Positions 7,519 through 15,394 of a stretch of DNA of 64,000 nt are shown here, in pieces. Position 1 is the stretch's first letter. Every line of letters begins with the position of its first letter. The translations under genes and the position numbers were made by a program. This stretch comes from Archangium lansingense. Its GTDB lineage: Bacteria; Myxococcota; Myxococcia; Myxococcales; Myxococcaceae. The notes below the pieces were generated by a model. It had not been told where the DNA came from and did not search any database. It saw only the letters and a program-made list of their open reading frames with translations. The stretch lies in NCBI RefSeq assembly GCF_026626635.1, contig NZ_JAPNKA010000001.1, positions 372,001 through 436,000 on the forward strand, given 5' to 3'.

Positions 7519-9336
7519 TTAGAAGGCCTCTTCGGGTACCTCCATCAGGTCCAGTGTGCCCTGCTCCACCATGCGCGCGGCGTGGGCGAGCCCCGGCAGC
7601 ACCTCGCGGCAGAACCAGCGCGCACTGGCGAGCTTGCCCACGTAGAAGGTTTTGTCGCCCGGGTTCTCCTTCATCCGCTCCAGCGCTACCGCCGCGTGCC
7701 GCACCAGCAGCCAGCCAATGACGAGGTCCGCCAGCCCCAGCAGCACCCGGTTGCCCTGCAGGCCCACGTGGTAGACGGACTCGCCCAGCTTCCCCAGCAG
7801 CGTGCCCAGCATCGTCTCCAGGTCCGCCAGCCCCTTGCCCAGTGCCGCGCGCTCGGTCTCCAGCTCCTTGCCGCCCTCGCCTGACTCCACCGTCGCGCGC
7901 ACCCTCCCCAGCAACTGTTGCAGCGTCGCCCCGCCATCCCTCGCCACCTTGCGCAGCAGCAGGTCCAACGCCTGGATGTGCGTGGTGCCCTCGTACAGCG
8001 TGTCGATCTTCTGGTCCCGGATGTACTGCTCCATCGGGTAGTCCTTCAGGTACCCCGAGCCCCCCAGGCACTGCAGCGCCACGCCCAGCAGCTCGTACCC
8101 CTTCTCCGAGCAGTAGCCCTTCACCAGCGGCAGCAGCAGATCATTGAGCGAGTCGTACTCGGCGGCCTCCAGCGCCCGGTGCCCACCCCTGAGCTCCACC
8201 TGGTCCTGGATGGCGGCGGTGAAGAGGCACAGCGCCCGCATGCCCTCGGCGTGCGCCTTCTGCGCCATCAGCATCCGCCGCACGTCCGGGTGGTGGATGA
8301 TGCTCACGCGTGGGGCCTTGGCGTCGCGCGCCTGCAGCAGGTCCGCCCCCTGCTTGCGGTCCTTCGTGAACTCCAGCGCGTTGAGGTACGCCGTGGACAC
8401 CGTGGCCATGGACTTGATGCCCACCGCCATGCGCGCCTGCTCGATGATGTGGAACATCTGACGGATGCCGTCGTGCACCTCGCCCAGCAGCAGGCCGCGT
8501 GCCGGCTTGCCGTCACCGAAGGTCAGCTCGCACGTCACCGAGCCCTTCAGCCCCATCTTCTCTTCAATCTTCGTGCACACCACGCCGTTGCGCTCGCCCA
8601 GTGCGCCGCCCTCCTCCACCCAGAACTTGGGCACGATGAAGAGCGAGAGCCCCTTGGTTCCCGGCCCCGCGTTCTCGGGCCGTGCCAGCACCATGTGGAC
8701 GATGTTCTCCGTGTTGTCCGTCTCCGCGCTGGTGATGAAGCGCTTCACGCCTTCAATCTCCCAGACGTCGCCCCCCACGTGCCGCGCCTTGGTGCGCGCC
8801 GCGCCCACGTCGCTGCCCGCGTCCGGCTCGGTGAGCACCATCGTCCCCACCCAGCGCCGCTCCATCATCGCCGGCAGGTAGCGCTTCTTCTGGGAGTCCG
8901 TGCCCAGCTTGTCGATGACGCGCGTCAGGATGCCGCCCAGCGTATAGAAGGCCACCGCCGGGTTGGCCCCCACCATCAGCTCGAAGGCCGCCCAGCCCAG
9001 CGAGGGGGGGGCTCCCATTCCTCCCAGGTGCACCGGCAGTTCCAGCTGGCTCATCCCCGACTCGTGATAGGCCGTCAGCGCCTTCTGGATGCCCGGCGGC
9101 AGCGTCACCGTTCCGTCCACCAGCTTCGGCGGGTTGTGCTCGGGCTCGGTGAAGCTCGGCGCCATCTCCTTCAGACACACCTCGGCGAACGTCTCCAGCG
9201 TCTGCCGCGCCGCCGTCTCGTCGAAGTCCCCGAAGGGCGCCTTGCCCAGCGAGCTTCGCCCGATGTCCAGGAACTCGAAGAGGTTGAAGTTCAGGTCACG
9301 CAGGTTGTGCTTGTAGTGGTTGGGCACGGACGACAT
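7519..9336 (-). CDS. Acyl-CoA dehydrogenase with C-terminal extension
   Basis: 605-residue flavoprotein that oxidises an acyl-CoA to the 2,3-enoyl-CoA. It has the N-terminal helical domain, the FAD/substrate loop (VLTEPDAGSDVGAARTKA, about 165-182), the C-terminal catalytic helix YEGTTHIQALDLLLRK (Glu449) and a roughly 130-residue extension with LGDxVIGWLLVRHAAVALE-like helix. This architecture matches the FadE5/DmdC-like, 590-610 residue subfamily. The ATG at 9336 was chosen because homology begins at NHYKHNLRDLNFNLFEF; the open frame runs upstream through antisense of the next gene. Substrate unknown; long-chain or methylthiopropionyl-CoA are both known in the family. Confidence 0.9.
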   Translation of the reverse strand: MSSVPNHYKHNLRDLNFNLFEFLDIGRSSLGKAPFGDFDETAARQTLETFAEVCLKEMAPSFTEPEHNPPKLVDGTVTLPPGIQKALTAYHESGMSQLELPVHLGGMGAPPSLGWAAFELMVGANPAVAFYTLGGILTRVIDKLGTDSQKKRYLPAMMERRWVGTMVLTEPDAGSDVGAARTKARHVGGDVWEIEGVKRFITSAETDNTENIVHMVLARPENAGPGTKGLSLFIVPKFWVEEGGALGERNGVVCTKIEEKMGLKGSVTCELTFGDGKPARGLLLGEVHDGIRQMFHIIEQARMAVGIKSMATVSTAYLNALEFTKDRKQGADLLQARDAKAPRVSIIHHPDVRRMLMAQKAHAEGMRALCLFTAAIQDQVELRGGHRALEAAEYDSLNDLLLPLVKGYCSEKGYELLGVALQCLGGSGYLKDYPMEQYIRDQKIDTLYEGTTHIQALDLLLRKVARDGGATLQQLLGRVRATVESGEGGKELETERAALGKGLADLETMLGTLLGKLGESVYHVGLQGNRVLLGLADLVIGWLLVRHAAVALERMKENPGDKTFYVGKLASARWFCREVLPGLAHAARMVEQGTLDLMEVPEEAF

Positions 9337-9496
9337 CTCGGCCTCCGGCTGAACGGGTTGTGCGGGTAGAGACCCCAGGCTACTGCGTGTGATGGGCCCG
9401 GGTCCGCCCCCTTTTTCAGGGGGGGTCGCAACCTGGGCCCTCTCGCTGCGACAATAGAGGACGAAGCACCCCCCGTGCGCCCAGCGAGGACCTTCC

Positions 9497-10480
9497 ATGA
9501 GCATCCGAAGGATTGGATTCAGCCCCTTCGTCCAGACAGCGAGCGTCATCGAGGCCCAGCGGCGCATCGAGGCCCAGAATCGCGTCGAGGCCGTCGAGAA
9601 GCACGCCGGGGTCGACGACCCGGCGCTGATGACCGAGGAACAGGCGCTGGAGGCCCTCAATGCAAAGTACCGCGCGGAGCTGGAGGCACTCGAGGCCGAG
9701 CGCGCGCAGAAGGAGGCCGAGAGCGGGGCGCTCCGGGCCCAGCTCACGCTCTCCGACGGGTACGAGACCGCCCAGCGGGACCTCGTGGACCTGAAGGGGG
9801 GCAAGGACGCCGCGAAAGAGGCGCTCCCGGACACCGGTGCGGACAAGCCGGGGGTTTCGCTCGCGCACCTGGCTCGGGCCAATGTGTACGAGTCCGTGTC
9901 TCGTGCGGAGCGTGCCAGGGCCGAGCAGGCAGCCGCGCTGGAACGGGCCGCGGCGGAGCAGGCCGCGGCGGCTGGAGTGGAGGACAACTGGATGGAGGCG
10001 GAGCTGTCCGCGCTCCAGGTAGACGGTGAGTCCGAGGTGGAGGCAGGGCCGGAGGACGACAACTGGATGGAGGCGGAGCTGTCCGCGCTCCAGGCAGCGG
10101 AGGATGCGCTCGGGGAGGAAGAGGAGGTCTACAGCGATCCGGGAGCGGACTCGTTCTTCGCCAGCATGGAGGACATCGAGAACCTCGAGCAGGGGGGCGT
10201 GGACCTCGGCGACGCGGGCGCCAATGCGTTCGTCGCGAGCATGGATGACATCGCCAACCTCGTGCCCGAGCCGGGGGCCGAGGCCGTGCCACCAAGTGCC
10301 TCGGAGCCCGTGGCGGTGGAGCCTTCCGTGATTCTCGCGGAGGAGGTTCGGTCCCAGGGACTCCCGTTCGCTGACGAGGCCGCTCCTGCTCCGGCGCCGG
10401 CTCCGGCCCTGGGGAGCGAGCAGCCGGTGGCCGATGCCGCCGCTCCCATGGGTCTTCCGTTCGACCCGGATTCAGTCTGA
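9497..10480 (+). CDS. Acidic repeat-containing hypothetical protein
   Basis: 327-residue, strongly acidic, low-complexity protein with no signal peptide. The N-terminal half is a predicted coiled coil rich in Glu, Ala and Arg (about residues 15-85). The C-terminal half has two kinds of duplicated short motifs: DNWMEAELSALQ twice (around 162 and 189) and GA(D/N)xFxASM(E/D)DIxNL twice (around 217 and 240). The last 70 residues are Ala/Pro rich. AGGA precedes the ATG at 9497. The repeats look like linear peptide motifs for binding a partner. Function unknown; only myxobacterial-type composition is seen. Confidence 0.75.
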   Translation: MSIRRIGFSPFVQTASVIEAQRRIEAQNRVEAVEKHAGVDDPALMTEEQALEALNAKYRAELEALEAERAQKEAESGALRAQLTLSDGYETAQRDLVDLKGGKDAAKEALPDTGADKPGVSLAHLARANVYESVSRAERARAEQAAALERAAAEQAAAAGVEDNWMEAELSALQVDGESEVEAGPEDDNWMEAELSALQAAEDALGEEEEVYSDPGADSFFASMEDIENLEQGGVDLGDAGANAFVASMDDIANLVPEPGAEAVPPSASEPVAVEPSVILAEEVRSQGLPFADEAAPAPAPAPALGSEQPVADAAAPMGLPFDPDSV

Positions 10481-10576
10481 GGCGGGAGGACCCTCCGGCC
10501 TCGGGCGGCGCGAACTGGTCCGACCATCGGACCAGTTGCCGAAGTTTGTGCCCGGGAGAGGGGGTATGTCTGGGCC

Positions 10577-11608
10577 ATGCGCAAGGTGGTCATCCCCCGC
10601 GCCGGCGGTTACGACCGGCTCACGCTCCAGACACAGCCAGACCCTACGCCTGCTCCTGACGAGGTTGTCGTCACCACGGAGGCCATTGGCGTCAACTACG
10701 CCGACTGCGTCATCCGTATGGGGCTGTATGCCTCGGCCAAGGAGTACGTCGGTTGGCCCATCACCCCGGGCTTCGAGTTCGCCGGCACCGTCTCCGCGGT
10801 AGGCTCCGCCGTCACGGACCTCGCCGTGGGCGCCCGGGTGTTCGGCGTCACGCGCTTCGGGGGCTACTCCTCCCACGTCGCAGTGCCTCGGCACCAGGTG
10901 TTCCCTCTGCCCGCGCGCTTCGACATGGCCCAGGCCGCGGGCTTTCCCACCGTCTTCCTCACCGCCTACTACGCCCTCTTCGAGCTGGCCCACCCGCGCC
11001 CGGGTAACACGTTGCTCGTGCACTCGGCCGCGGGCGGCGTGGGCGGCGCCCTGCTGCAACTGGGGCGCATCGCCGGCTGCCGTACCGTGGGCGTCGTCGG
11101 CTCCAGTCACAAGGTGGAGACCGCGCGGGCCCTCGGCGCTGACGTCGTCATTGATAAGAGTCGCGAGGACCTCTGGCGCGCCGCCGAGCAGGCCGCTCCC
11201 CGCGGTTATGACGTCGTGCTCGATGCCAATGGCGTCTCCACGCTGCGCGACAGCTACCGACACCTCGCTCGGCCCGGCAAGCTCGTCATCTATGGCTTTC
11301 ATTCCATGTTGCCGCGCCAGGGCGGCCGGCCGAATTGGGTGAAGCTCGCCGCGGATTTCCTGCGCACCCCCCGGTTCGATCCGCTCTCGCTCACCAACGA
11401 CAACACGAGCGTCCTTGCTTTCAACCTCTCTTATTTGTTCGAGCGCAGCGACGTGCTCGCGGAGGCCATGGCGCGGCTGCTCGCTTGGGTGGAGGAGGGC
11501 CGCATCACCTCGCCTCCCGTCACGCGCTTCCCGCTGGAGCGCGTGGCGGAGGCGCACCGCGCGCTGGAGTCCGGCTCCACCGTGGGCAAGCTCGTGCTGG
11601 TGCCGTGA
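10577..11608 (+). CDS. Zinc-independent MDR oxidoreductase (VAT-1/quinone oxidoreductase-like)
   Basis: 343-residue medium-chain dehydrogenase/reductase. The N-terminal GroES-like domain has GVNYADCVIRMGLY and PGFEFAGTVSAVG; the Rossmann domain has the nucleotide-binding loop SAAGGVGGALLQLGRIAGC (about 147-165) that in this group binds NADPH. Cysteines of the structural zinc lobe are absent, as expected for quinone oxidoreductase/VAT-1-like enzymes. The segment YGFHSMLPRQGGRPNWVKLA is typical of the VAT-1 branch. It likely reduces a quinone or enal/enone. No clear operon partner; the gene stands alone between 10480 and the convergent small gene at 11652. Confidence 0.88.
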   Translation: MRKVVIPRAGGYDRLTLQTQPDPTPAPDEVVVTTEAIGVNYADCVIRMGLYASAKEYVGWPITPGFEFAGTVSAVGSAVTDLAVGARVFGVTRFGGYSSHVAVPRHQVFPLPARFDMAQAAGFPTVFLTAYYALFELAHPRPGNTLLVHSAAGGVGGALLQLGRIAGCRTVGVVGSSHKVETARALGADVVIDKSREDLWRAAEQAAPRGYDVVLDANGVSTLRDSYRHLARPGKLVIYGFHSMLPRQGGRPNWVKLAADFLRTPRFDPLSLTNDNTSVLAFNLSYLFERSDVLAEAMARLLAWVEEGRITSPPVTRFPLERVAEAHRALESGSTVGKLVLVP

Positions 11609-11651
11609 GGCGCGGAGGTGGCCCGCTTCCGAGACCCGGGAGCCGAGGTGC

Positions 11652-12119
11652 TCAGTCAGCAGGTGTCGCGGGCCCACTGCCGCCGGGGCCCAGCCGTGGG
11701 CTGGCGACCTTCTCCTCGAGCCCGCCTCCTTCCGCTTGAAGCACTTCACGGATGACGCGATCGGCCACTTCGTCCAGCCAGCCACGCAGGGTCGCGGCGA
11801 GCTGCTGGTACTGAGGCCAGAGGGTCTCCTTCACGAAACGCTCGGGCACCCGCACCATGACAGTGGTGCGCCGCTGCCCCCGGTAGCGGTAGGGTTCCAG
11901 ACGGTACCGGCGTAACAGGGCGACGAAGAGTCTGCGCTGCCACTCGTCCGCCAGTGAGAACTGGTACTCCACCGCTGGCTGCGCCTCGTTGGCGGCCTTC
12001 AGCCTGGCGAGGATGCGCTCACGCGCGGCTTCAGCGGCCTCGCGCTCCCCCAGGGTGGAGGCTCCGGCGAAGAGGGTCTCGATGGCGGCCAGCTTCCTTC
12101 GGAGTGACTCCTCGTCCAT
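11652..12119 (-). CDS. Hypothetical protein, DUF2786-like N-terminus
   Basis: 155-residue soluble protein. The N-terminus LRRKLAAIETLFAGAST...EREAAEAARERILARL resembles the helical DUF2786 motif; this is a motif-level guess. The rest contains FSLADEWQRRLFVALLRRYRLEPYRYRGQRRTTVMVRVPERFV, a conserved-looking basic core, then WLDEVADRVIREVL. GAGAGAGAG lies 5-13 bases before the ATG at 12119. It is convergent with the MDR gene. No catalytic motif is evident, and no neighbour indicates a role. Confidence 0.72.
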   Translation of the reverse strand: MDEESLRRKLAAIETLFAGASTLGEREAAEAARERILARLKAANEAQPAVEYQFSLADEWQRRLFVALLRRYRLEPYRYRGQRRTTVMVRVPERFVKETLWPQYQQLAATLRGWLDEVADRVIREVLQAEGGGLEEKVASPRLGPGGSGPATPAD

Positions 12120-12209
12120 GGGTTCTCTCTCTCGTCCGCGAGCAGGATAGCCGAGTCCCATCCCTGGTGACTACCTGAATCGTCCTGCCCTGGTGGGTGA
12201 CCGCAGGAG

Positions 12210-13556
12210 TCAACGCCTCCCATGGCTCCGCTGCTTCATCGCCTCGTCCACCCGGCGGCCCAGCTCCGCGATGCTCTGCGTGAAGCCGATCGCCGTCACC
12301 GTGCCGGGAAAGCCGTTCTCCTCGTCAGAGAAGTTCGCCGTCCCCGCCACCCCCTCGTCGTAGTAGCGGTAGCCGAGGTTCGACAGGAACGCGATGACGT
12401 AGTGCCTCGGCTCCTTGCCCGGCAAGGCCCGCACGATTCCCGCGTCGCTCCCGTAGTTCTCCGTCTGCCCCGTCTTGTGCAGGAACTCCACCTCCGCTGC
12501 CGCGTTGCATGGTCGCGTGTCCCGCTTGAACGCCGTTACCCCTACGGTTGCCGTCCCGTCCGCCGCCAGCCACCTCGACGGCACCGCTGTCGGGATTCCC
12601 GGCCGCACGTTCGCGTCTCCGCACACCAGCGTCGAGCTCAAGCCCTCCGCGTATCCCTGGTCCGCCAGCAGCTTCTTCAGGAAGTTCCGCGAGGGCTCCG
12701 ACAGCTCCGCCGCTGTCACCGCTCGTCCCTCCCGCGTCCTCCACAGCACCCCCGGCCCCCCGTTGATGAGCAGGAACAGCCGCGCGGTGTCTAGCGCCGT
12801 CATGTGGATGCTCCCCGGCTGCCAGTTCCTCCCCGTCACCGGCGACGTCCCGTTCACCTGCAGTGTTCCGAGCCCCAGCGCCGCGTACTCCGCGTTCAGT
12901 CTCTCCATCGCCCCCCGCTCGTGCAGCAGCTTCACCAGCGCCTCCGTCGCGCCGTTGTCCGACTCGACGATCATCGGCTCCAGCCAGCCCCGCAACGGGC
13001 GCTCGCCCTTGTCCACCGTGTCCCGCATGAACCGGTACGGCGTGTCCAGCGTCAGCTCACCCCGGTCCACGAGCTTCATCACTCCGTACACGATGAGGAT
13101 CTTGAAGAGTGACGCGGGGTAGGGCGCCATGAAGCGCAGCGGCACCTGCTCGCGTCCGGGTACCAGGTCGTCCTCGGCTGGAGCGTCCGCCCAGCCCTTC
13201 TGTCCGTCCCAGCGCTCCAGGTCCCACCGCGTGAAGCGCACCGCCTGGGTTCCCAGTGTTTGTGCGTCGATGGGCACCGCTTGCCCCTTCGGGTAGTCCC
13301 TCGAGAGCAGCACGTTCGCCACCGCCACCGGGCGCCCCTCCGCGTCCAGCTCGATGACCGCCACGTCCACGTTCGGTGGGTGCGTGATGCGCTCGCCTTT
13401 GTGTCTCCAGTCGAGCACCTGGTCGAAGGGCACTTGGCGCACTGCGTTCAGCAGCTCTGTCTCCAGGGCTCGCAAGCGCGTGGGTGAGAGGGTGGGTTGG
13501 CCGGCCAGGGCGGCCGTGGACAGCAGCAGGGCGAGGCAGAATGGGAGGGGGCGCAT
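12210..13556 (-). CDS. Serine hydrolase of the class A beta-lactamase fold
   Basis: 448-residue exported protein with a signal peptide (MRPLPFCLALLLSTAALAG). All three penicillin-recognising motifs are visible: SLFK (Ser149-Lys152), SDN (199-201) and KTG (361-363). The protein is about 160 residues longer than a typical class A beta-lactamase, with a 120-residue N-terminal domain and an insertion before KTG that includes three cysteines. The Omega-loop Glu166 motif (ExxLN) is not obvious, so it may be a D,D-peptidase-like or lactam-insensitive hydrolase, not a resistance enzyme. The ATG at 13556 was chosen over the TTG at 13580 because it starts the signal peptide. Confidence 0.85.
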   Translation of the reverse strand: MRPLPFCLALLLSTAALAGQPTLSPTRLRALETELLNAVRQVPFDQVLDWRHKGERITHPPNVDVAVIELDAEGRPVAVANVLLSRDYPKGQAVPIDAQTLGTQAVRFTRWDLERWDGQKGWADAPAEDDLVPGREQVPLRFMAPYPASLFKILIVYGVMKLVDRGELTLDTPYRFMRDTVDKGERPLRGWLEPMIVESDNGATEALVKLLHERGAMERLNAEYAALGLGTLQVNGTSPVTGRNWQPGSIHMTALDTARLFLLINGGPGVLWRTREGRAVTAAELSEPSRNFLKKLLADQGYAEGLSSTLVCGDANVRPGIPTAVPSRWLAADGTATVGVTAFKRDTRPCNAAAEVEFLHKTGQTENYGSDAGIVRALPGKEPRHYVIAFLSNLGYRYYDEGVAGTANFSDEENGFPGTVTAIGFTQSIAELGRRVDEAMKQRSHGRR

Positions 13557-13660
13557 CGGGCGTCTGGTGAGGTGCGGCAACGGTAGTCGTGCGGCAGGTT
13601 CACGGCCAGCGCACCGGGGGCTCAGGGACTTTCGGTTTTCGTCCCGGTAGGCTCCGGTCT

Positions 13661-13694
13661 ACCCTCACCCCGTCCCTCTCCCAGAGGGAGAGGG
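13661..13694 (+). repeat. Cystobacterineae-type intergenic repeat, copy 5
   Basis: ACCCTCACCCCGTCCC with CCTCTCCC-AGA-GGGAGAGG. Located between the divergent serine hydrolase and acyl-CoA synthetase genes, so a pure terminator role is unlikely. Confidence 0.75.
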
Positions 13695-13710
13695 TTGAAC
13701 CCGGGAATCG

Positions 13711-13750
13711 ATATACCCTCACCCCGTCCCTCTCCCGGCGGGAGAGGGGT
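13711..13750 (+). repeat. Cystobacterineae-type intergenic repeat, copy 6
   Basis: ATACCCTCACCCCGTCCC with CTCTCCC-GGC-GGGAGAG arms, 17 bases after copy 5 in the same orientation. It is followed at 13753-13784 by 2.3 tandem copies of the 14-mer TGTCCGAGGGTTGG. Confidence 0.75.
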
Positions 13751-13752
13751 GT

Positions 13753-13784
13753 TGTCCGAGGGTTGGTGTCCGAGGGTTGGTGTC
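13753..13784 (+). repeat. 14-bp tandem repeat, 2.3 copies
   Basis: TGTCCGAGGGTTGG at 13753-13766 and 13767-13780 followed by TGTC. It lies in the leader of the acyl-CoA synthetase gene, about 35 bases before its start. Confidence 0.7.
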
Positions 13785-13816
13785 TTCCTTTCTCTGTTGG
13801 CGTCACGGAGTGTCTC

Positions 13817-15337
13817 GTGCCCATCGTCCATGACTGGCTTGCCCGCAGGGCCTCGCTCGCTCCCGAGCGCATCGCTCTCCTCGACTCCCTCCGCGGTGAC
13901 CGCCGCATCTCCTGGCGCGAGTGGAACTCCTCCGCCAACCGCACCGCCCGTCTCCTCCATGACGTCCTCGGTGTCCGCCGCGGCGACCGCGTCGCCGTGC
14001 TCGCGATGAACTGCACCGAGTTCCTCGATCTCCTCTTCGCCTGCGGCAAGCTCGGCGCCATCCTCCAGCCCCTCAACTGGCGTCTCAGCTCCCCCGAGCT
14101 CGCCTCCCTCCTCGCCGACGCCGAGCCCGTCGTCCTCGTCCACGGCCCCGACTTCCAGTCTCAGGTCGAGGCCGTCCGCCCCCTCGCCCGCGGCATCCGG
14201 AACTTCGTCCACCTGGAGGAGTCGTCCGCCCGCAAGCCCGAGGACATCCCGTTCAGCCACCGGGACTCTCTGTCGGACGCGCCCCTGCCTCATGTGGATA
14301 TCGAGCCCGAGGAGCCGTGGGTGCTCTGCTACACCGGTGGCAGCACCGGCATCCCCAAGGCCGCCATTCTCACCCACCGCTCCATCACCGCCAACGCGGC
14401 CAACACCGTCGTGAGCTGGGGCCTGACTGCTGACGACACCGCGCTCCTCAACGCGCCCCTCTTCCACACCGGTGGCCTCAACGTCTTCACCACCCCCCTC
14501 GTCTATGTGGGGGGCACCACCGTTGTCGCCCGCGCCTTCGCCATTGAGCAGGTCTTCGACCTCATCCACCGCGGCGCCATCAACCTCTTCTTCGGCGTGC
14601 CCACCATGTTCATCGAGATGCAGCGCCACCCGCGCTTTGACTCGGTGGACTTCTCTCGCCTCAAGTTGATCGTCAGCGGCGGCGCTCCTTGTCCCCAGCC
14701 CGTCTTCGAGCGCTTCTTCGCTCGTGGCATTGATTTCAAGACGGGTTATGGCCTCACCGAGGCTGGGCCCAACAACTTCTGGCTTCCCGCAGGTGATGTG
14801 CGCCGCAAGCCCGGCGCCGTCGGCGTGCCCCTGTTCCATGTGGAGGCCCGGATCGAGGGCGATGGCGAGGAGGGTGAGTTGCTCCTGCGCGGGCCTCACC
14901 TGTGCGCTGGCTACTGGCGCCGCTCCGAGGAGACCGCGAAGACCTTCGCTGGCGGCTGGCTCCACACTGGAGATCTCGCCCGGCGCGACGCGGACGGGTG
15001 CTTCAGCATCGTCGGCCGCAGCAAGGACCTCATCATCTCCGGCGGAGAGAATATCTACCCCTCTGAGGTGGAGAACGTGCTCGCCGCACACCCTGAGATC
15101 GCCGAGGTGTGTGTGATTGGTGTGCCGGACTCCAAGTGGGGCGAGGTGCCGCGTGCGCTCGTGGTGGCGCGCCCCGGTGCGGACCTCACCGAGGCCCAGG
15201 TGCTCGACTTCTGTCAGGGTCGGCTCGCCCGCTACAAGCAGCCTCGCTCGGTGCGCTTCCTCCCGGCCCTGCCTCGCACCAGTGCTGGCAAGGTGGATCG
15301 GCGTTCGCTCTCCGCGAGTCACGGCACGCCGGTTTGA
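13817..15337 (+). CDS. AMP-dependent acyl-CoA synthetase (long-chain fatty acid CoA ligase type)
   Basis: 506-residue adenylate-forming enzyme that activates a carboxylate with ATP and loads it on CoA. The motifs are present in order: P-loop YTGGSTGIPKAAILTHRS (about 170-190), TGYGLTEAGPN (A5), GWLHTGDLARRD (A7), SGGENIYPSEVENVL (A8) and PRTSAGKVDRRSL with the A10 lysine near the C-terminus. Start GTG at 13817 is preceded by CGGAG at a six-base spacing; the upstream open frame passes through two intergenic repeats and is not coding. A GGSTG instead of SGTTG loop is a tolerated variant. Specificity unknown. Confidence 0.92.
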   Translation: MPIVHDWLARRASLAPERIALLDSLRGDRRISWREWNSSANRTARLLHDVLGVRRGDRVAVLAMNCTEFLDLLFACGKLGAILQPLNWRLSSPELASLLADAEPVVLVHGPDFQSQVEAVRPLARGIRNFVHLEESSARKPEDIPFSHRDSLSDAPLPHVDIEPEEPWVLCYTGGSTGIPKAAILTHRSITANAANTVVSWGLTADDTALLNAPLFHTGGLNVFTTPLVYVGGTTVVARAFAIEQVFDLIHRGAINLFFGVPTMFIEMQRHPRFDSVDFSRLKLIVSGGAPCPQPVFERFFARGIDFKTGYGLTEAGPNNFWLPAGDVRRKPGAVGVPLFHVEARIEGDGEEGELLLRGPHLCAGYWRRSEETAKTFAGGWLHTGDLARRDADGCFSIVGRSKDLIISGGENIYPSEVENVLAAHPEIAEVCVIGVPDSKWGEVPRALVVARPGADLTEAQVLDFCQGRLARYKQPRSVRFLPALPRTSAGKVDRRSLSASHGTPV

Positions 15338-15394
15338 TGCGGCTCCAGGCTCCCGCCTCTATGCTCCCGAGTCGCTGCTCGACGTGGAGGCGAC

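Noticed and set aside
9337..10062. N-terminal extension of the acyl-CoA dehydrogenase
   Set aside because: Antisense to the acidic repeat gene; Ser/Ala low-complexity, no homology with the family.
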